Source: G963663315 sp965214205 (GTDB taxonomy: Bacteria; Pseudomonadota; Gammaproteobacteria; Arenicellales; Poriferihabitantaceae). From it: a stretch of DNA of 64,000 nucleotides. The stretch spans positions 1,674,001 through 1,738,000 of the forward strand of contig OZ243941.1 of NCBI GenBank assembly GCA_965214205.1. Direction: 5' to 3'. Numbering within the stretch: position 1 is the first letter of the stretch; each line of letters opens with the position of its first letter. Positions 34,960-44,690 of this stretch are shown here, piece by piece. A program made the position numbers and the translations under genes. The notes under the pieces were generated by a model, which made no database searches, was not told the DNA's origin, and saw only the letters and a program-made list of their open reading frames with translations.

Positions 34960-35313
34960 GTCGGCGTCCGCTCCGGCGGAAGAGTCGTCCGGGCCCCGCC
35001 CCCGCGATTGCCCGGAAAAGAGACGGTCGCCGACCTGGTCAATCGTGGTTTTCGATTTGGATACGGACAGGACAATCGCGCCTTCCTGGTTCGGTGACGT
35101 ATCGGCGCGAATAAAATGATGGGTCTGCACCTCGCCATCCACTTCCCGGGTGATAATCGCCTCTGTCGTCCATCCGTTTTTCGCCTGCCGGGGGGTGGGT
35201 TGAATCCGGCAGCCCTGATACTCGATGATTTCACCGGTGTCCCCGGCGTCCGGGGTTCCAGTTGTCGAGGCCCCGCCGCTTCGTTTACAGATTGATTTAA
35301 GGAATTTCAACAT
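34948..35313 (-). CDS. HlyU-family protein
   Basis: The 121-residue protein has the HlyU core: IEYQGCRIQPTPRQAKNGWT, ITREVDGEVQTHHFIRADT and KSKTTIDQVGDRLF. HlyU was named as a Vibrio haemolysin regulator, but this family lacks an obvious HTH and its general role is unclear. A Ser/Gly/Ala/Asp-rich tail ends the protein. It is transcribed convergently with the solenoid gene and lies just downstream of sthA on the same strand (30 nt gap). Confidence 0.8.
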   Translation of the reverse strand: MLKFLKSICKRSGGASTTGTPDAGDTGEIIEYQGCRIQPTPRQAKNGWTTEAIITREVDGEVQTHHFIRADTSPNQEGAIVLSVSKSKTTIDQVGDRLFSGQSRGRGPDDSSAGADADSAG

Positions 35314-35343
35314 GTTCCTGTCCAGTACTGATTGTTTGTCCGG

Positions 35344-36741
35344 TTATTCGTCCAGCGCCGACATCCGGTTATGCGCGTGCAGCGCCGCGACCTTGTACGC
35401 CTCCGCCAGCGTCGGATAATTGAACGCGTTCTCGAGAAAATAATCCAGCGTTCCTTTCAGGGTCAACACCGCCTGGCCGATATGAATCAGCTCGGTAGCG
35501 CCTTCGCCGACGATATGCACCCCCAGGAGTCGTCTGGATTTTATGGAGAATATCATTTTCATCAACCCGGACTGCAGCCCCATGACCTTGCCCCGTGAAG
35601 TCTCCCGCAACCGGACAATACCGACCTCGTAAGGATACTTCTTCTTGATCACTTCCTCCTCGGACATGCCGACACTCGACATTTCCGGCACCCCGTAGAT
35701 GCCATAAGGGAAAAACTTCGGCTGTTTGTGGGATTTGCTTCCCAGCGCGTGCAGCACCGCAATCCGCCCCTGTTCAAGTGAAGTCGAGGCAAGGCTGGGG
35801 AAGCCGATAACATCCCCCGCGGCATAGATGTTCGGGCAGGCGGTCTGGAAGTTCTCATTGACGGTCAATCTGCCGCGATGGTCCACCTCGAGTCCGATAT
35901 TTTCCAGTCCCAGATTCTGGGTGGCGCCAACCCGGCCCGCGGCAAACAAAACCATGTCCGCCGCCATCGCGCGATTGCTGTCCAGACGAACGATACAGGA
36001 ACCGTTCTTGCGGCTTTCGATGCTGACCACTTTCTGACCGAACTGCAATCTGAGGCCGTCATTGATAATGTCATGACGGAAATGCATCAGAATTTCCTGA
36101 TCCATGAAATCCAGCATCGAATCACGCGGCTCGATCAGGGTTACGTTGATGTCCAGAGTTTTGAATATGGTGGCATATTCGACGCCGACCACGCCAGCGC
36201 CGATCACGATCATGGAACGCGGAAGTTTTTCCATACATGTCACTTCATCGCTGTCGATCACCGTCGTATTGTTGAACGGGACGTAATCGGGCCGGTAGGT
36301 CCGGGTTCCGACCGCGATGATGAATTTTTCCGCGCTCAGGGAAATCGTATCCCCGGTCGAAGTGTGGACCTTGATGATTTTTTCGCTGGCGAAAGACGCG
36401 AACCCCTGGATGGTCTGGACACCGTTCCTCACCAGATGGTCCTGCTGAATATCCACTTCACTCTGCAGGGTGAGATGGAGTCTTTGCATCAGGTCCTGCG
36501 CCTTGATATCGGACTTTACCCGGTAGGCTCGGCCATAAAACCCGCGTTCCCGCCATCCGGTCAGATTGAGTACGGTTTCCCGCAGTGTCTTGCTGGGAAT
36601 GGTGCCGGTATGCACACAGACTCCACCGACTTGTGCCATGCCATCAATGATCGCGGCGTTTTTCCCCATTTTAGCGGCCTGGATCGCCGCCGCTTTTCCG
36701 GCTGGTCCGCTCCCGATAATAATGACATCAAATTTTTGCAT
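35344..36741 (-). CDS. sthA: Soluble (Si-specific) NAD(P)+ transhydrogenase
   Basis: The 465-residue flavoprotein transfers hydride between NADPH and NAD+. It has the FAD site DVIIIGSGPAGKAAAIQAAK, the NAD site MIVIGAGVVGVEYATIF, the segment ADMVLFAAGRVGAT and YAAGDVIGFPSLA. The disulfide position reads GGVCVHTGTIPSK: the second redox Cys of dihydrolipoamide dehydrogenases is Thr, which identifies SthA. The length is typical. Confidence 0.95.
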   Translation of the reverse strand: MQKFDVIIIGSGPAGKAAAIQAAKMGKNAAIIDGMAQVGGVCVHTGTIPSKTLRETVLNLTGWRERGFYGRAYRVKSDIKAQDLMQRLHLTLQSEVDIQQDHLVRNGVQTIQGFASFASEKIIKVHTSTGDTISLSAEKFIIAVGTRTYRPDYVPFNNTTVIDSDEVTCMEKLPRSMIVIGAGVVGVEYATIFKTLDINVTLIEPRDSMLDFMDQEILMHFRHDIINDGLRLQFGQKVVSIESRKNGSCIVRLDSNRAMAADMVLFAAGRVGATQNLGLENIGLEVDHRGRLTVNENFQTACPNIYAAGDVIGFPSLASTSLEQGRIAVLHALGSKSHKQPKFFPYGIYGVPEMSSVGMSEEEVIKKKYPYEVGIVRLRETSRGKVMGLQSGLMKMIFSIKSRRLLGVHIVGEGATELIHIGQAVLTLKGTLDYFLENAFNYPTLAEAYKVAALHAHNRMSALDE

Positions 36742-36943
36742 AGCCGTGTTCCCTCTCTAACTCACTACATCTTAACAAAAAATTCACCTCTTGCGGGAGT
36801 GTGTCGTTACAAATCATAAAATTGCCTCCGCCCTTCGCGATTTCGATTTCTGGATTTCCGGCAAAATACCCTACCGGCAATCATGCTATTCGGATTAGAA
36901 TACCCTGCCACAAAAATCCGCCTGACGCATTGCCAGAAACCCC

Positions 36944-38290
36944 ATGTTCCGCATTCGATTCCTGTTTTTCCTGATCGTCATCAGCGCCGCCCCGGTGGGG
37001 CAGGCCGGATTGCCGGTAGCGTTGAATGGGGAGGAATTGCCCAGTCTGGCGCCGATGCTGGAACAGGTGCGGCCCGCGATTGTGAACATTTCAACCACCA
37101 CCGTTATCGAGGCGCGGGAACATCCACTGTTGCAGGATCCGTTTTTCCGCCGGTTTTTTGAGCTCCCCCGACGACAGCGGCCTTCCAGCAGCCTGGGCTC
37201 CGGGGTCATTGTCGATGCCGAAAAGGGTTACGTGGTGACCAACCATCATGTTATCGATAAGGCGGATGTGATTACCGTGACCACCGTGGACGGCCATGAA
37301 CTGGAAGCGCAGCTGATCGGTTCCGACCCGGCCAGCGATGTCGCGGTGGTCCGGGTCGATGCCGGAAACCTGACCGAAATACGGATGGGCGATTCCCGGA
37401 ATTTGAGGGTCGGTGATTTCGTCGTGGCGATCGGCAGTCCGTTCGGGCTGAGTCAGACGGTGACCTCCGGGATTGTCAGCGCTCTTGGGCGCAGCGGCCT
37501 CGGCCTCAAGGGGTACGAGGATTTTATCCAGACCGACGCCTCTATCAACCCCGGAAATTCCGGGGGAGCGCTGGTCAACCTGCGCGGGGAACTGATTGGC
37601 ATCAATACCGCGATTCTCTCGCGCGGCGGCGGCAGTGTTGGAATCGGCCTTTCCATTCCGGTCTACATGGTTCGGAGCTTGATGGATCAACTGATCGAGT
37701 TCGGCGAGGTCAAACGCGGCTTGCTGGGTGTCCAGATGCAGGACCTGACTCCGTCACTGGCGGACGCTTTCGGGATCAGCGGAGAAAAGGGAGCCGTGGT
37801 GTCCGAAGTCATTTCCGGCTCGGCGGCGGAAGAAAAAGGAATCCGGGAAGGTGACGTCATCGTCGGGGTCGGTGATACCGAGATCGAAAGCGGCGCGGAT
37901 TTGAGAAACGCGATTGGTCTGCTGCGCGCCGGGGATCAGGCGCGGATCAAATTCTACCGTGAAGGCGAACAACACGAGGTCACGGTCCGGATCAAGGAGC
38001 TCGATGAGATGATGGGCAATGTCCCGGCTGTCGTTGAACGACTGCGGGGAGCCTACTTTGAAGACGTTCCGCCGGGCTCCGACATGGGCGGCGGGGTGGT
38101 CGTAACCGACATTGAACCCGGCAGTCCGGCGGCTTCATCGGGGCTTAAGGTGAAGGATGTGATTATCAGTGTCAATCGTCAGAATGTCACCGATACCCGG
38201 GATATGAACCGGGTACTGGGCCAGTCCGGCGGGGTTTTGCTGATCAAGCTGATCCGCAACAAACGGGTTCTTTTCATGGTCATCCAGTAG
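36944..38290 (+). CDS. degQ: DegP/DegQ-family periplasmic serine protease/chaperone
   Basis: The 448-residue protein has a signal peptide (MFRIRFLFFLIVISAAPVGQ, then AG) and a trypsin-like domain. The triad contexts are TNHHVIDKADV (His), DPASDVAVVRVD (Asp) and NPGNSGGALVNL (Ser). Two PDZ domains follow (GLLGVQMQDLTPSLADAFG; VVVTDIEPGSPAASSGL). It degrades or refolds envelope proteins. DegQ or DegP cannot be fixed from sequence alone. It is divergent from sthA across a 202-bp AT-rich spacer. Confidence 0.92.
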   Translation: MFRIRFLFFLIVISAAPVGQAGLPVALNGEELPSLAPMLEQVRPAIVNISTTTVIEAREHPLLQDPFFRRFFELPRRQRPSSSLGSGVIVDAEKGYVVTNHHVIDKADVITVTTVDGHELEAQLIGSDPASDVAVVRVDAGNLTEIRMGDSRNLRVGDFVVAIGSPFGLSQTVTSGIVSALGRSGLGLKGYEDFIQTDASINPGNSGGALVNLRGELIGINTAILSRGGGSVGIGLSIPVYMVRSLMDQLIEFGEVKRGLLGVQMQDLTPSLADAFGISGEKGAVVSEVISGSAAEEKGIREGDVIVGVGDTEIESGADLRNAIGLLRAGDQARIKFYREGEQHEVTVRIKELDEMMGNVPAVVERLRGAYFEDVPPGSDMGGGVVVTDIEPGSPAASSGLKVKDVIISVNRQNVTDTRDMNRVLGQSGGVLLIKLIRNKRVLFMVIQ

Positions 38291-38316
38291 CCGTATATTC
38301 ACTGCCTGTAACCAAT

Positions 38317-39027
38317 ATGAACAACTATCTGATTGCCCCTTCGATCCTGTCCGCGGATTTTGCGCGGTTGGGCCAGGAAGTCGAGGATGTGCTGGCGTCC
38401 GGCGCCGATATGGTGCATTTTGACGTCATGGACAACCATTATGTCCCTAATTTGACAATCGGGCCGATGGTCTGCGAAGCCTTGAGGAAACACGGTGTGA
38501 CCGCTCCGATTGATGTCCACCTGATGATCAGGCCGGTGGACCGGATCATCCCTGATTTTGCCCGCGCCGGAGCCACCTGGATCACCTTTCATCCTGAATG
38601 TTCCGAGCATATTGACCGTAGTTTACAACTGATTCGTGACTGCGGCTGCAAATCCGGCCTGGTATTCAATCCGGCCACGACCCTGGATACGCTGGAATAT
38701 GTACTGGACAAGGTAGACATGATCCTGTTGATGTCCGTGAATCCGGGGTTTGGCGGACAAAGTTTCATCCCTTCCACCCTGGACAAGATCAGGCGGGCCC
38801 GTGAAATAATCCAGGCCAGCGGCCGGGATATCCGGCTGGAAGTGGACGGAGGAGTCAAACTGGACAACATTGCCGCGATTGCGGGAGCGGGCGCCGACAC
38901 GTTTGTCGCCGGCAGCGCGATATTCAACGCGGCGAACGAACAGGACAGCCACCGCTACAACCGGATTATTTCACAGATGCGATCCCGGCTGGGCGGCGGA
39001 GACTGGACGAGCGAGCCGACATGTTGA
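38317..39027 (+). CDS. rpe: Ribulose-phosphate 3-epimerase
   Basis: The 236-residue TIM barrel has the start LIAPSILSADFARLGQEV, metal-site MVHFDVMDNHYVPNLTIGP, the segment DVHLMIRPVD and VNPGFGGQSFIP. The late EVDGGVKLDNIA is followed by ADTFVAGSAIF. It interconverts ribulose-5-P and xylulose-5-P. Its stop overlaps the trpE start by 7 nt. The phosphoglycolate phosphatase gene often found between them is absent. Confidence 0.96.
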   Translation: MNNYLIAPSILSADFARLGQEVEDVLASGADMVHFDVMDNHYVPNLTIGPMVCEALRKHGVTAPIDVHLMIRPVDRIIPDFARAGATWITFHPECSEHIDRSLQLIRDCGCKSGLVFNPATTLDTLEYVLDKVDMILLMSVNPGFGGQSFIPSTLDKIRRAREIIQASGRDIRLEVDGGVKLDNIAAIAGAGADTFVAGSAIFNAANEQDSHRYNRIISQMRSRLGGGDWTSEPTC

Positions 39028-40529
39028 ACCAGCAAAGCTTTGACCGACTGGCCGCCGACGGCTATACCCATATCCCACTGGCGCGCGAGGTGCTTGCCGA
39101 CCTGGAAACCCCGTTGAGCACCTGGCTCAAGCTGGCCGATCAACCCTACAGTTATTTGCTGGAGTCGGTACACGGCGGAGAAAAATGGGGACGTTACTCG
39201 ATCATCGGCCTGCCTTGCGGCAAGCGCCTTGAAATCCGGGGGCAGGAGTTGAGCATCTTTGAAAACGATGAATTGACGGACAGGCGGATGACTGCCGACC
39301 CGCTGGATGAAGTCCGGCGGTTTGCCGAAAGCTACCGGGTGCCCGAGTTGCCTGAGCTGCCCCGGTTCAATGGCGGACTGGTTGGATATTTCGGTTACGA
39401 TACGGTCAGTTACATTGAGCCGCGTCTGGGAAAAAATCCGATCAGGGACCCGGTTGACGCCCCCGATATCCTGCTTATGGTATCCGGAGATCTGGTCGTT
39501 TTTGATAATCTTTCCGGTCGGTTATATATTATTGTTCTGGTTGATTCGAGTATTGAAAACGGATGGAAAACCGGACAGGATCGTCTCGCCGGGATTATCA
39601 AACAACTCAATCGCGGGCTGCCTGACCGCGTGGGTACCCTGGTCCCTTCCGTAACCAATGAATCCGATTTTGATTCTTCATTTACCAGAGAAGATTATGA
39701 AGCGGCGGTCGAGAAGTGCAAGCAGTACATATTTGACGGGGACGCGTTCCAGATTGTGATCTCCCAGCGCTTGTCCCTGACTTACTCCGCCCCTCCGCTG
39801 GATTTGTATCGGGCGTTGCGTACCCTGAACCCGTCCCCCTATATGTATTACCTGAATCTGGGCGACTTTCACATTGCCGGTTCCTCTCCGGAAATCCTGG
39901 TGCGTTTGGAGGATGGTGAAGTCACCCTGCGCCCGATCGCCGGTACGAAGCCGCGCGGCGACAATGAGGAGGAAGACGCAAGACTGGCAGAAGAATTACT
40001 CTCCGACCCGAAGGAGTTGGCCGAACACCTGATGCTGATTGACCTCGGACGAAACGATGTCGGCAGAGTGTCGCAGATCGGCACGGTAGAGGTGACCGAT
40101 CAAATGGCCATCGAGAAATATTCCCATGTCATGCACATCGTTTCCAATGTGACCGGACAAATCAATGACGGCCTTGGGGCGGTGGATGTACTCAGGGCCA
40201 CCTTCCCGGCTGGCACACTGTCCGGCGCGCCCAAGATTCGCGCCATGGAGATCATTGAAGAACTGGAGCCGGATAAACGGGGGATCTATTCCGGCGCCAT
40301 AGGCTACATCGGCTGGAATGGAAACATGGATATGGCCATCGCAATCCGCACCGCGCTGATCAAGAACAACCGGGTCTATATTCAGGCTGGCGGCGGAGTG
40401 GTGGCGGATTCCGTCGCCAAAACCGAATGGGAGGAAACCATGAACAAGGGGCGCGCGTTGTTTAAGGCGGTGGCGATGGTCAATTCCGGCCTGCACAATA
40501 CCCTGGACAGTGAGGCTCCGTCATGCTGA
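39021..40529 (+). CDS. trpE: Anthranilate synthase component I
   Basis: The 502-residue protein makes anthranilate from chorismate. It has the N-terminal PYSYLLESVHGGEKWGRYS with the feedback-site segment LLES. The chorismate-binding C-terminal half has IVISQRLSLTY, PSPYMYYLNLGDFHIAGSSP, the segment LRPIAGTKPRG and TLSGAPKIRAMEII. The active-site GGGVVADSVAKTEWEETMNK follows. It overlaps trpG by 7 nt. Confidence 0.97.
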   Translation: MLNQQSFDRLAADGYTHIPLAREVLADLETPLSTWLKLADQPYSYLLESVHGGEKWGRYSIIGLPCGKRLEIRGQELSIFENDELTDRRMTADPLDEVRRFAESYRVPELPELPRFNGGLVGYFGYDTVSYIEPRLGKNPIRDPVDAPDILLMVSGDLVVFDNLSGRLYIIVLVDSSIENGWKTGQDRLAGIIKQLNRGLPDRVGTLVPSVTNESDFDSSFTREDYEAAVEKCKQYIFDGDAFQIVISQRLSLTYSAPPLDLYRALRTLNPSPYMYYLNLGDFHIAGSSPEILVRLEDGEVTLRPIAGTKPRGDNEEEDARLAEELLSDPKELAEHLMLIDLGRNDVGRVSQIGTVEVTDQMAIEKYSHVMHIVSNVTGQINDGLGAVDVLRATFPAGTLSGAPKIRAMEIIEELEPDKRGIYSGAIGYIGWNGNMDMAIAIRTALIKNNRVYIQAGGGVVADSVAKTEWEETMNKGRALFKAVAMVNSGLHNTLDSEAPSC

Positions 40530-41086
40530 TCATGATCGACAACTACGATTCGTTCACCTGGAATCTGGTGCAATACCTTGGCGAACTCGGCCAGGAGGTG
40601 AAGGTTTACCGCAATGATCAGGTCACCGTAGACGAGGTTGGCGAAATGTCACCGGATTTTGTCGTGATTTCACCCGGACCCTGCACCCCGAACGAGGCGG
40701 GAATCTCCGTAGACCTGGTTTCAAGGTATGCCGGAGTGTTTCCGATTCTGGGCGTTTGTCTGGGGCATCAGAGTATCGGCCAGGCATTCGGCGGAAACAT
40801 TGTCCACGCGCAACAGATCATGCACGGCAAAACCTCCATGGTGCATCATACCGGGGCCGGGGTATTTCATAATCTGGACAGCCCTTTTCAGGCAACCCGC
40901 TATCACTCCCTGGTGATCGAGAAGGAAACCATGCCGGACTGCTTCGAGATCACGGCCTGGACCGATGACGGCGAAATCATGGCCGTCAGGCACCGGGCAT
41001 TCGCCATTGAAGGGGTGCAGTTCCATCCCGAGTCGATCATTACCGAAAACGGACACGCGCTGCTGCGTAATTTCCTGGGTCAATAA
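40523..41086 (+). CDS. trpG: Anthranilate synthase component II (glutamine amidotransferase)
   Basis: The 187-residue class I amidotransferase has MLIMIDNYDSFTWNLVQYL, the nucleophile region ILGVCLGHQSIGQAFGG, HGKTSMVHHTG and the His-Glu pair in VQFHPESIITENG. It feeds ammonia to TrpE. The next gene is trpC; trpD, which usually follows, is missing. Confidence 0.97.
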   Translation: MLIMIDNYDSFTWNLVQYLGELGQEVKVYRNDQVTVDEVGEMSPDFVVISPGPCTPNEAGISVDLVSRYAGVFPILGVCLGHQSIGQAFGGNIVHAQQIMHGKTSMVHHTGAGVFHNLDSPFQATRYHSLVIEKETMPDCFEITAWTDDGEIMAVRHRAFAIEGVQFHPESIITENGHALLRNFLGQ

Positions 41087-41116
41087 TCACCGACGGCCCG
41101 CATCGAACGAACCCCC

Positions 41117-41914
41117 GTGACCGATATTCTGCAACGTATACTCGCGACCAAGGCGGCAGAGGTCGCCGGGCAGTCACGCGAAACCCCGCTTGCGGCGCTG
41201 AAGAGCCATTCAGCCGATCTGCCGCAACCCCGCGGGTTCGTTGACGCCATCGAGTCCCGTATCGCGCGGGGCGCCCCGGCTGTTATTTGCGAGATCAAGA
41301 AGGCCTCACCCAGCAAGGGCGTGATCCGGGAAAACCTGGATCCCGCCGCAATCGCCCGGAGCTATGCCGGGAATGGCGCGGCCTGCCTGTCCGTGTTGAC
41401 CGACCAGACATGGTTCCAGGGGCATGATGACCACCTTGTCGCGGCCAGGCAAGCCTGCTCCCTGCCGGTGATCCGCAAGGATTTCGTCATTGACCCGTAT
41501 CAGGTCTGGCAGGCGCGGACGATTGGCGCGGACGCCATATTACTGATCGTCGCCGCTCTGGAAGATTCGACGCTGCTGGAATTGAGTGAGCTCGCCGCGA
41601 GTCTCGGAATGGACGTACTGGTCGAGGTTCATGATCGTCTGGAGCTTGAACGCGCCCTGAAACTGCCTGTTCGGCTTATTGGCGTCAATAACCGCAATCT
41701 GAGAACCTTCGAGACCTCACTGCAAACCACGGTCAGCATGCTTTCACAGATACCCGCGGACAGAACGGTTGTGACCGAAAGCGGCATCCACCAGCCGGAA
41801 GACGTCGCGCGGATGCGTGAACACAACGTGCATGCCTTCCTGGTCGGCGAGGCATTCATGAGCGCCCCCGAACCGGGCGAGAAGCTCAAGTGGTTGTTTT
41901 TCCCGGACCGATAG
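41117..41914 (+). CDS. trpC: Indole-3-glycerol-phosphate synthase
   Basis: The 265-residue TIM barrel has VICEIKKASPSKGVIRENL, the segment DDHLVAARQACSLPVIRKDF and LIVAALEDSTLLEL. VLVEVHDRLELERAL, LIGVNNRNLRTFE and VTESGIHQPEDVARM complete the set. It starts with GTG 30 nt after trpG. The length is normal for the monofunctional enzyme. Catalyses ring closure of CdRP in tryptophan synthesis. Confidence 0.96.
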   Translation: MTDILQRILATKAAEVAGQSRETPLAALKSHSADLPQPRGFVDAIESRIARGAPAVICEIKKASPSKGVIRENLDPAAIARSYAGNGAACLSVLTDQTWFQGHDDHLVAARQACSLPVIRKDFVIDPYQVWQARTIGADAILLIVAALEDSTLLELSELAASLGMDVLVEVHDRLELERALKLPVRLIGVNNRNLRTFETSLQTTVSMLSQIPADRTVVTESGIHQPEDVARMREHNVHAFLVGEAFMSAPEPGEKLKWLFFPDR

Positions 41915-41954
41915 CCGGATTAGCGTGTTCTACCTGCCATGAGCATACGACCGG

Positions 41955-42809
41955 CTATGAATTGATCTTCCCGGCGAATAAAAACAGTACGGTCAGTACA
42001 ATTACGGCGCCAGCCCATTGTGTGGGTAACAGGTTTTCACCCAGAATGGTGACCGCCAGCATGATGGATACAAACGGCTCAAGATTGAAAATAAAGGCGG
42101 CCTTTGTCGCGGGGATCACTGCCAGCGCCTGGAATTGGCACAGTATGGCGACGACATAGCACAATGTCGCGCTCCCCAGGTAAGCCGCCCCGGACAGTGA
42201 AGCCGGCATCCGAAACTGGTCGAATATCAAAAACAAGATCAGGAACAGGCCAACAGCATTGACCCAGAATGTCAATGCCACAGGATTCATCTTCGGCGCA
42301 ACTTGACTGCCGGATATGAAAGTATAGGCCGCTCCGCAAGCCGCCAGAAATGCGAACAGAACGCCAATCAGACTGGCCGAGACCTCGCCACCGCCCAGCA
42401 TCAGCGCGATCCCCGCGAAAGCAAGCAGGAACACCCCCACGGTGAATCCCGAAACCCTGGTTTTCCCTGAAATCATTGAAACCAGCAATACCAGTATCGG
42501 GTAAGAATACAGGATCAATACCGCCAGACTGACCGAGATGGTCTCCACCGATTTCAGATAGAAAATCATCGAGCCTGACCAGATCAGGCCAAGCAACAGG
42601 GCAGGAATCCGGTATGATCTTTCCAGGGCAAATGACTGGCGGCGAATCAACAGCATGACTCCGATAACCGCAACCGAAATGACAAAGCGCCAGAACATCA
42701 GGGTCGTTGCATTGCTGCCATCGGCATAAACCAGCTTGGCTTGCGTGGTTACCGCTCCCAGGCCGAACGCGGCCACTAATGCATACAGTGCGCCTTTGGA
42801 TAGTTGCAT
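41955..42809 (-). CDS. DMT-superfamily EamA-type transporter
   Basis: The 284-residue protein has ten hydrophobic segments in two EamA repeats (for example ALYALVAAFGLGAVTTQAKL, LIGVLFAFLAACGAAYTFIS, LGENLLPTQWAGAVIVLTVL). It is an inner-membrane exporter of small metabolites, substrate unknown. It is preceded by the BCCT gene on the same strand with a hairpin between them. Confidence 0.88.
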   Translation of the reverse strand: MQLSKGALYALVAAFGLGAVTTQAKLVYADGSNATTLMFWRFVISVAVIGVMLLIRRQSFALERSYRIPALLLGLIWSGSMIFYLKSVETISVSLAVLILYSYPILVLLVSMISGKTRVSGFTVGVFLLAFAGIALMLGGGEVSASLIGVLFAFLAACGAAYTFISGSQVAPKMNPVALTFWVNAVGLFLILFLIFDQFRMPASLSGAAYLGSATLCYVVAILCQFQALAVIPATKAAFIFNLEPFVSIMLAVTILGENLLPTQWAGAVIVLTVLFLFAGKINS

Positions 42810-42859
42810 CTATTGAGACATGGCTTTCTTTCGGCGAAGTTTACCAGTCATTTAACATC

Positions 42860-42880
42860 ATTCCCCCCTTGAGGGGGAAT
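42860..42880 (-). terminator. Hairpin after the BCCT gene (weak terminator candidate)
   Basis: ATTCCCCC (42860-42867) and GGGGGAAT (42873-42880) form perfect 8-bp arms around a 5-nt loop, 13 nt past the BCCT stop. There is no clear T tract on the minus strand, so termination is uncertain. Confidence 0.4.
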
Positions 42881-42892
42881 CTCTCTGTTGCG

Positions 42893-44626
42893 TCAGCTTT
42901 GGTTGCGCCTCATGTTATCGCGTATCAGCGCTTTGACAAGACCTACGCCCATCAGGATCAGAATAAAAGTAAAGGGGATGGTTCCGACAATCATCGCCGA
43001 CTGAATCGCGCGCAACCCGCCCGCCAGCAGCAAAGCCCCCACGATTCCGGTCAATGCGATACCCCAGATTAAAATATGTTTCGGTCCTGTTTTAACGCTC
43101 TGGTCTCCTCCGGAATTGATCGTATTGATGACCAGAATCGCGGAGTCAGCCGATGTCACCAGATAGGTCAGCAATAACACGACGATCATGACAGACATCA
43201 GGGTCGCCAAACCCGGTGAAAGCATGGCATTGATGACTTCATAGAGTTGATAGGTCAGATTGGAGCCGTATATCTTTCCGCCCGCAACCCCGCTTAACTC
43301 CAGATCAATAGCCGTTCCACCGACGAATGTGAACCAGATAAAGCACATAAAGGATGGCGCGATAATTGCGCCGCCTACAAATTCCCTGATTGTTCTGTTT
43401 CTGGATATTCTCGCCAGGAAGATACCGACAAAAGTACCGAATGCGATTGCCCACGCCCAGAAAAATACAGACCAGCCCGTCTGCCATCCACCGAGTTCAG
43501 TCGACGGATCCCATACGGTAAATGTCATGGCCGGGAGGTGTACGATGTAATTGAATACCCCTTTACCGAGCAACTCGAATGCAAACATGGTCGCGCCAAA
43601 AACAAGGAAGAACAGCAATAAGGTAAAGGATAGAACCATATTGGTATTGCTTAACCACTTGATCCCTCTGCCAACACCGGATAAGGCCGATCCTGTAGAC
43701 AGCAGCATGACAACAAAAAGACACAATAATAAGGCCCCGGTTGTCGGTGTAGGAGAATCGCCGGTAGTCATCAACCAGTGCGCGCCGGTGATATTATGCA
43801 GTCCCGACGCGAAAGCATTGAGCCCCAACCCTATAGTCTGGGAAATACCGAGTAACGTCGAAATCACCGCCGCAATATCCACTATATTTCCCAACGGGCC
43901 CTCCATCGACCGACCAAATAAAGAACTCAATCCAGACCGGATGGTCAGTGGCAAACCGCGCGTGTAGCTGAAAAACGCCAATGTAATACCGACCAGTGAA
44001 TAAGTCGCCCAAGTCCCTAATCCCCAGTGCATGAATGCGTAACGATAGGCGCCGCTGAGCGCTGATTCGGTTCTGGGGATTGCCAATCCATCTATAGCGG
44101 CAATTGCTCCCGCTTCCACCTGCGTATGATAGACGGCAAAGATGTCAGCGCCTTCTTCCAGTACGATATTACTGCCAGCCAGAGCGGCGGCAATAGCCTG
44201 CTTGCTCATGATAATGTCAGGGTTATTGCCCAAATGCCAAATCGGCTCAGCGGCTGCATAACCAAGCATACCGATACCGATTCCAGCCCCGAACATCATG
44301 GAAAACCATGAGAAATTGGAAAACTCCGGCTTCCCGTCCGGCTCACCTAATTTAACTTTCCCGAATGGCGGATAGAGCGCGATAACGAGACAGACGACGA
44401 TATAAAAGGCGACCGCGTAAATATAGTAGGCGTTAAAGTTCTGGAGTGACCAGTTTTGAATATCCCTTAATACCTGACCCGCTCTTTCCGGGTCAATTAC
44501 CGCCCAGACCACGATTAACGCGACCAGTAATTTGGAGCTGAGCGCAACGGTTTGATTAAAGCCCTCGTAAAAACCATCCTTCTTTCTGTCGATTTTCAGG
44601 TCGGTTATGGGTGGTGAAATTGCCAT
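42893..44626 (-). CDS. BCCT-family transporter (betaine/carnitine/choline type)
   Basis: The 577-residue protein has about twelve membrane helices. BCCT hallmarks are present: WFSMMFGAGIGIGMLGYAAAEP, HWGLGTWATYSLVG, FWAWAIAFGTFVGIFLARISRNRT and LTYLVTSADSAILVINTI. Relatives import betaine, choline or carnitine with Na+ or H+. This fits the demethylation genes elsewhere in the window, although they are 25 kb away. The substrate is not certain. Confidence 0.92.
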   Translation of the reverse strand: MAISPPITDLKIDRKKDGFYEGFNQTVALSSKLLVALIVVWAVIDPERAGQVLRDIQNWSLQNFNAYYIYAVAFYIVVCLVIALYPPFGKVKLGEPDGKPEFSNFSWFSMMFGAGIGIGMLGYAAAEPIWHLGNNPDIIMSKQAIAAALAGSNIVLEEGADIFAVYHTQVEAGAIAAIDGLAIPRTESALSGAYRYAFMHWGLGTWATYSLVGITLAFFSYTRGLPLTIRSGLSSLFGRSMEGPLGNIVDIAAVISTLLGISQTIGLGLNAFASGLHNITGAHWLMTTGDSPTPTTGALLLCLFVVMLLSTGSALSGVGRGIKWLSNTNMVLSFTLLLFFLVFGATMFAFELLGKGVFNYIVHLPAMTFTVWDPSTELGGWQTGWSVFFWAWAIAFGTFVGIFLARISRNRTIREFVGGAIIAPSFMCFIWFTFVGGTAIDLELSGVAGGKIYGSNLTYQLYEVINAMLSPGLATLMSVMIVVLLLTYLVTSADSAILVINTINSGGDQSVKTGPKHILIWGIALTGIVGALLLAGGLRAIQSAMIVGTIPFTFILILMGVGLVKALIRDNMRRNQS

Positions 44627-44690
44627 TGGTCAGCCTCCGGTATTTATAGTGGGGGTAGTAGTGATCATGTTTGCCATGCTATTTTCTCAA

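Noticed and set aside
35878..36819. 313-codon plus-strand frame opposite sthA
   Set aside because: It is the shadow of sthA, whose FAD and NAD motifs are clear.
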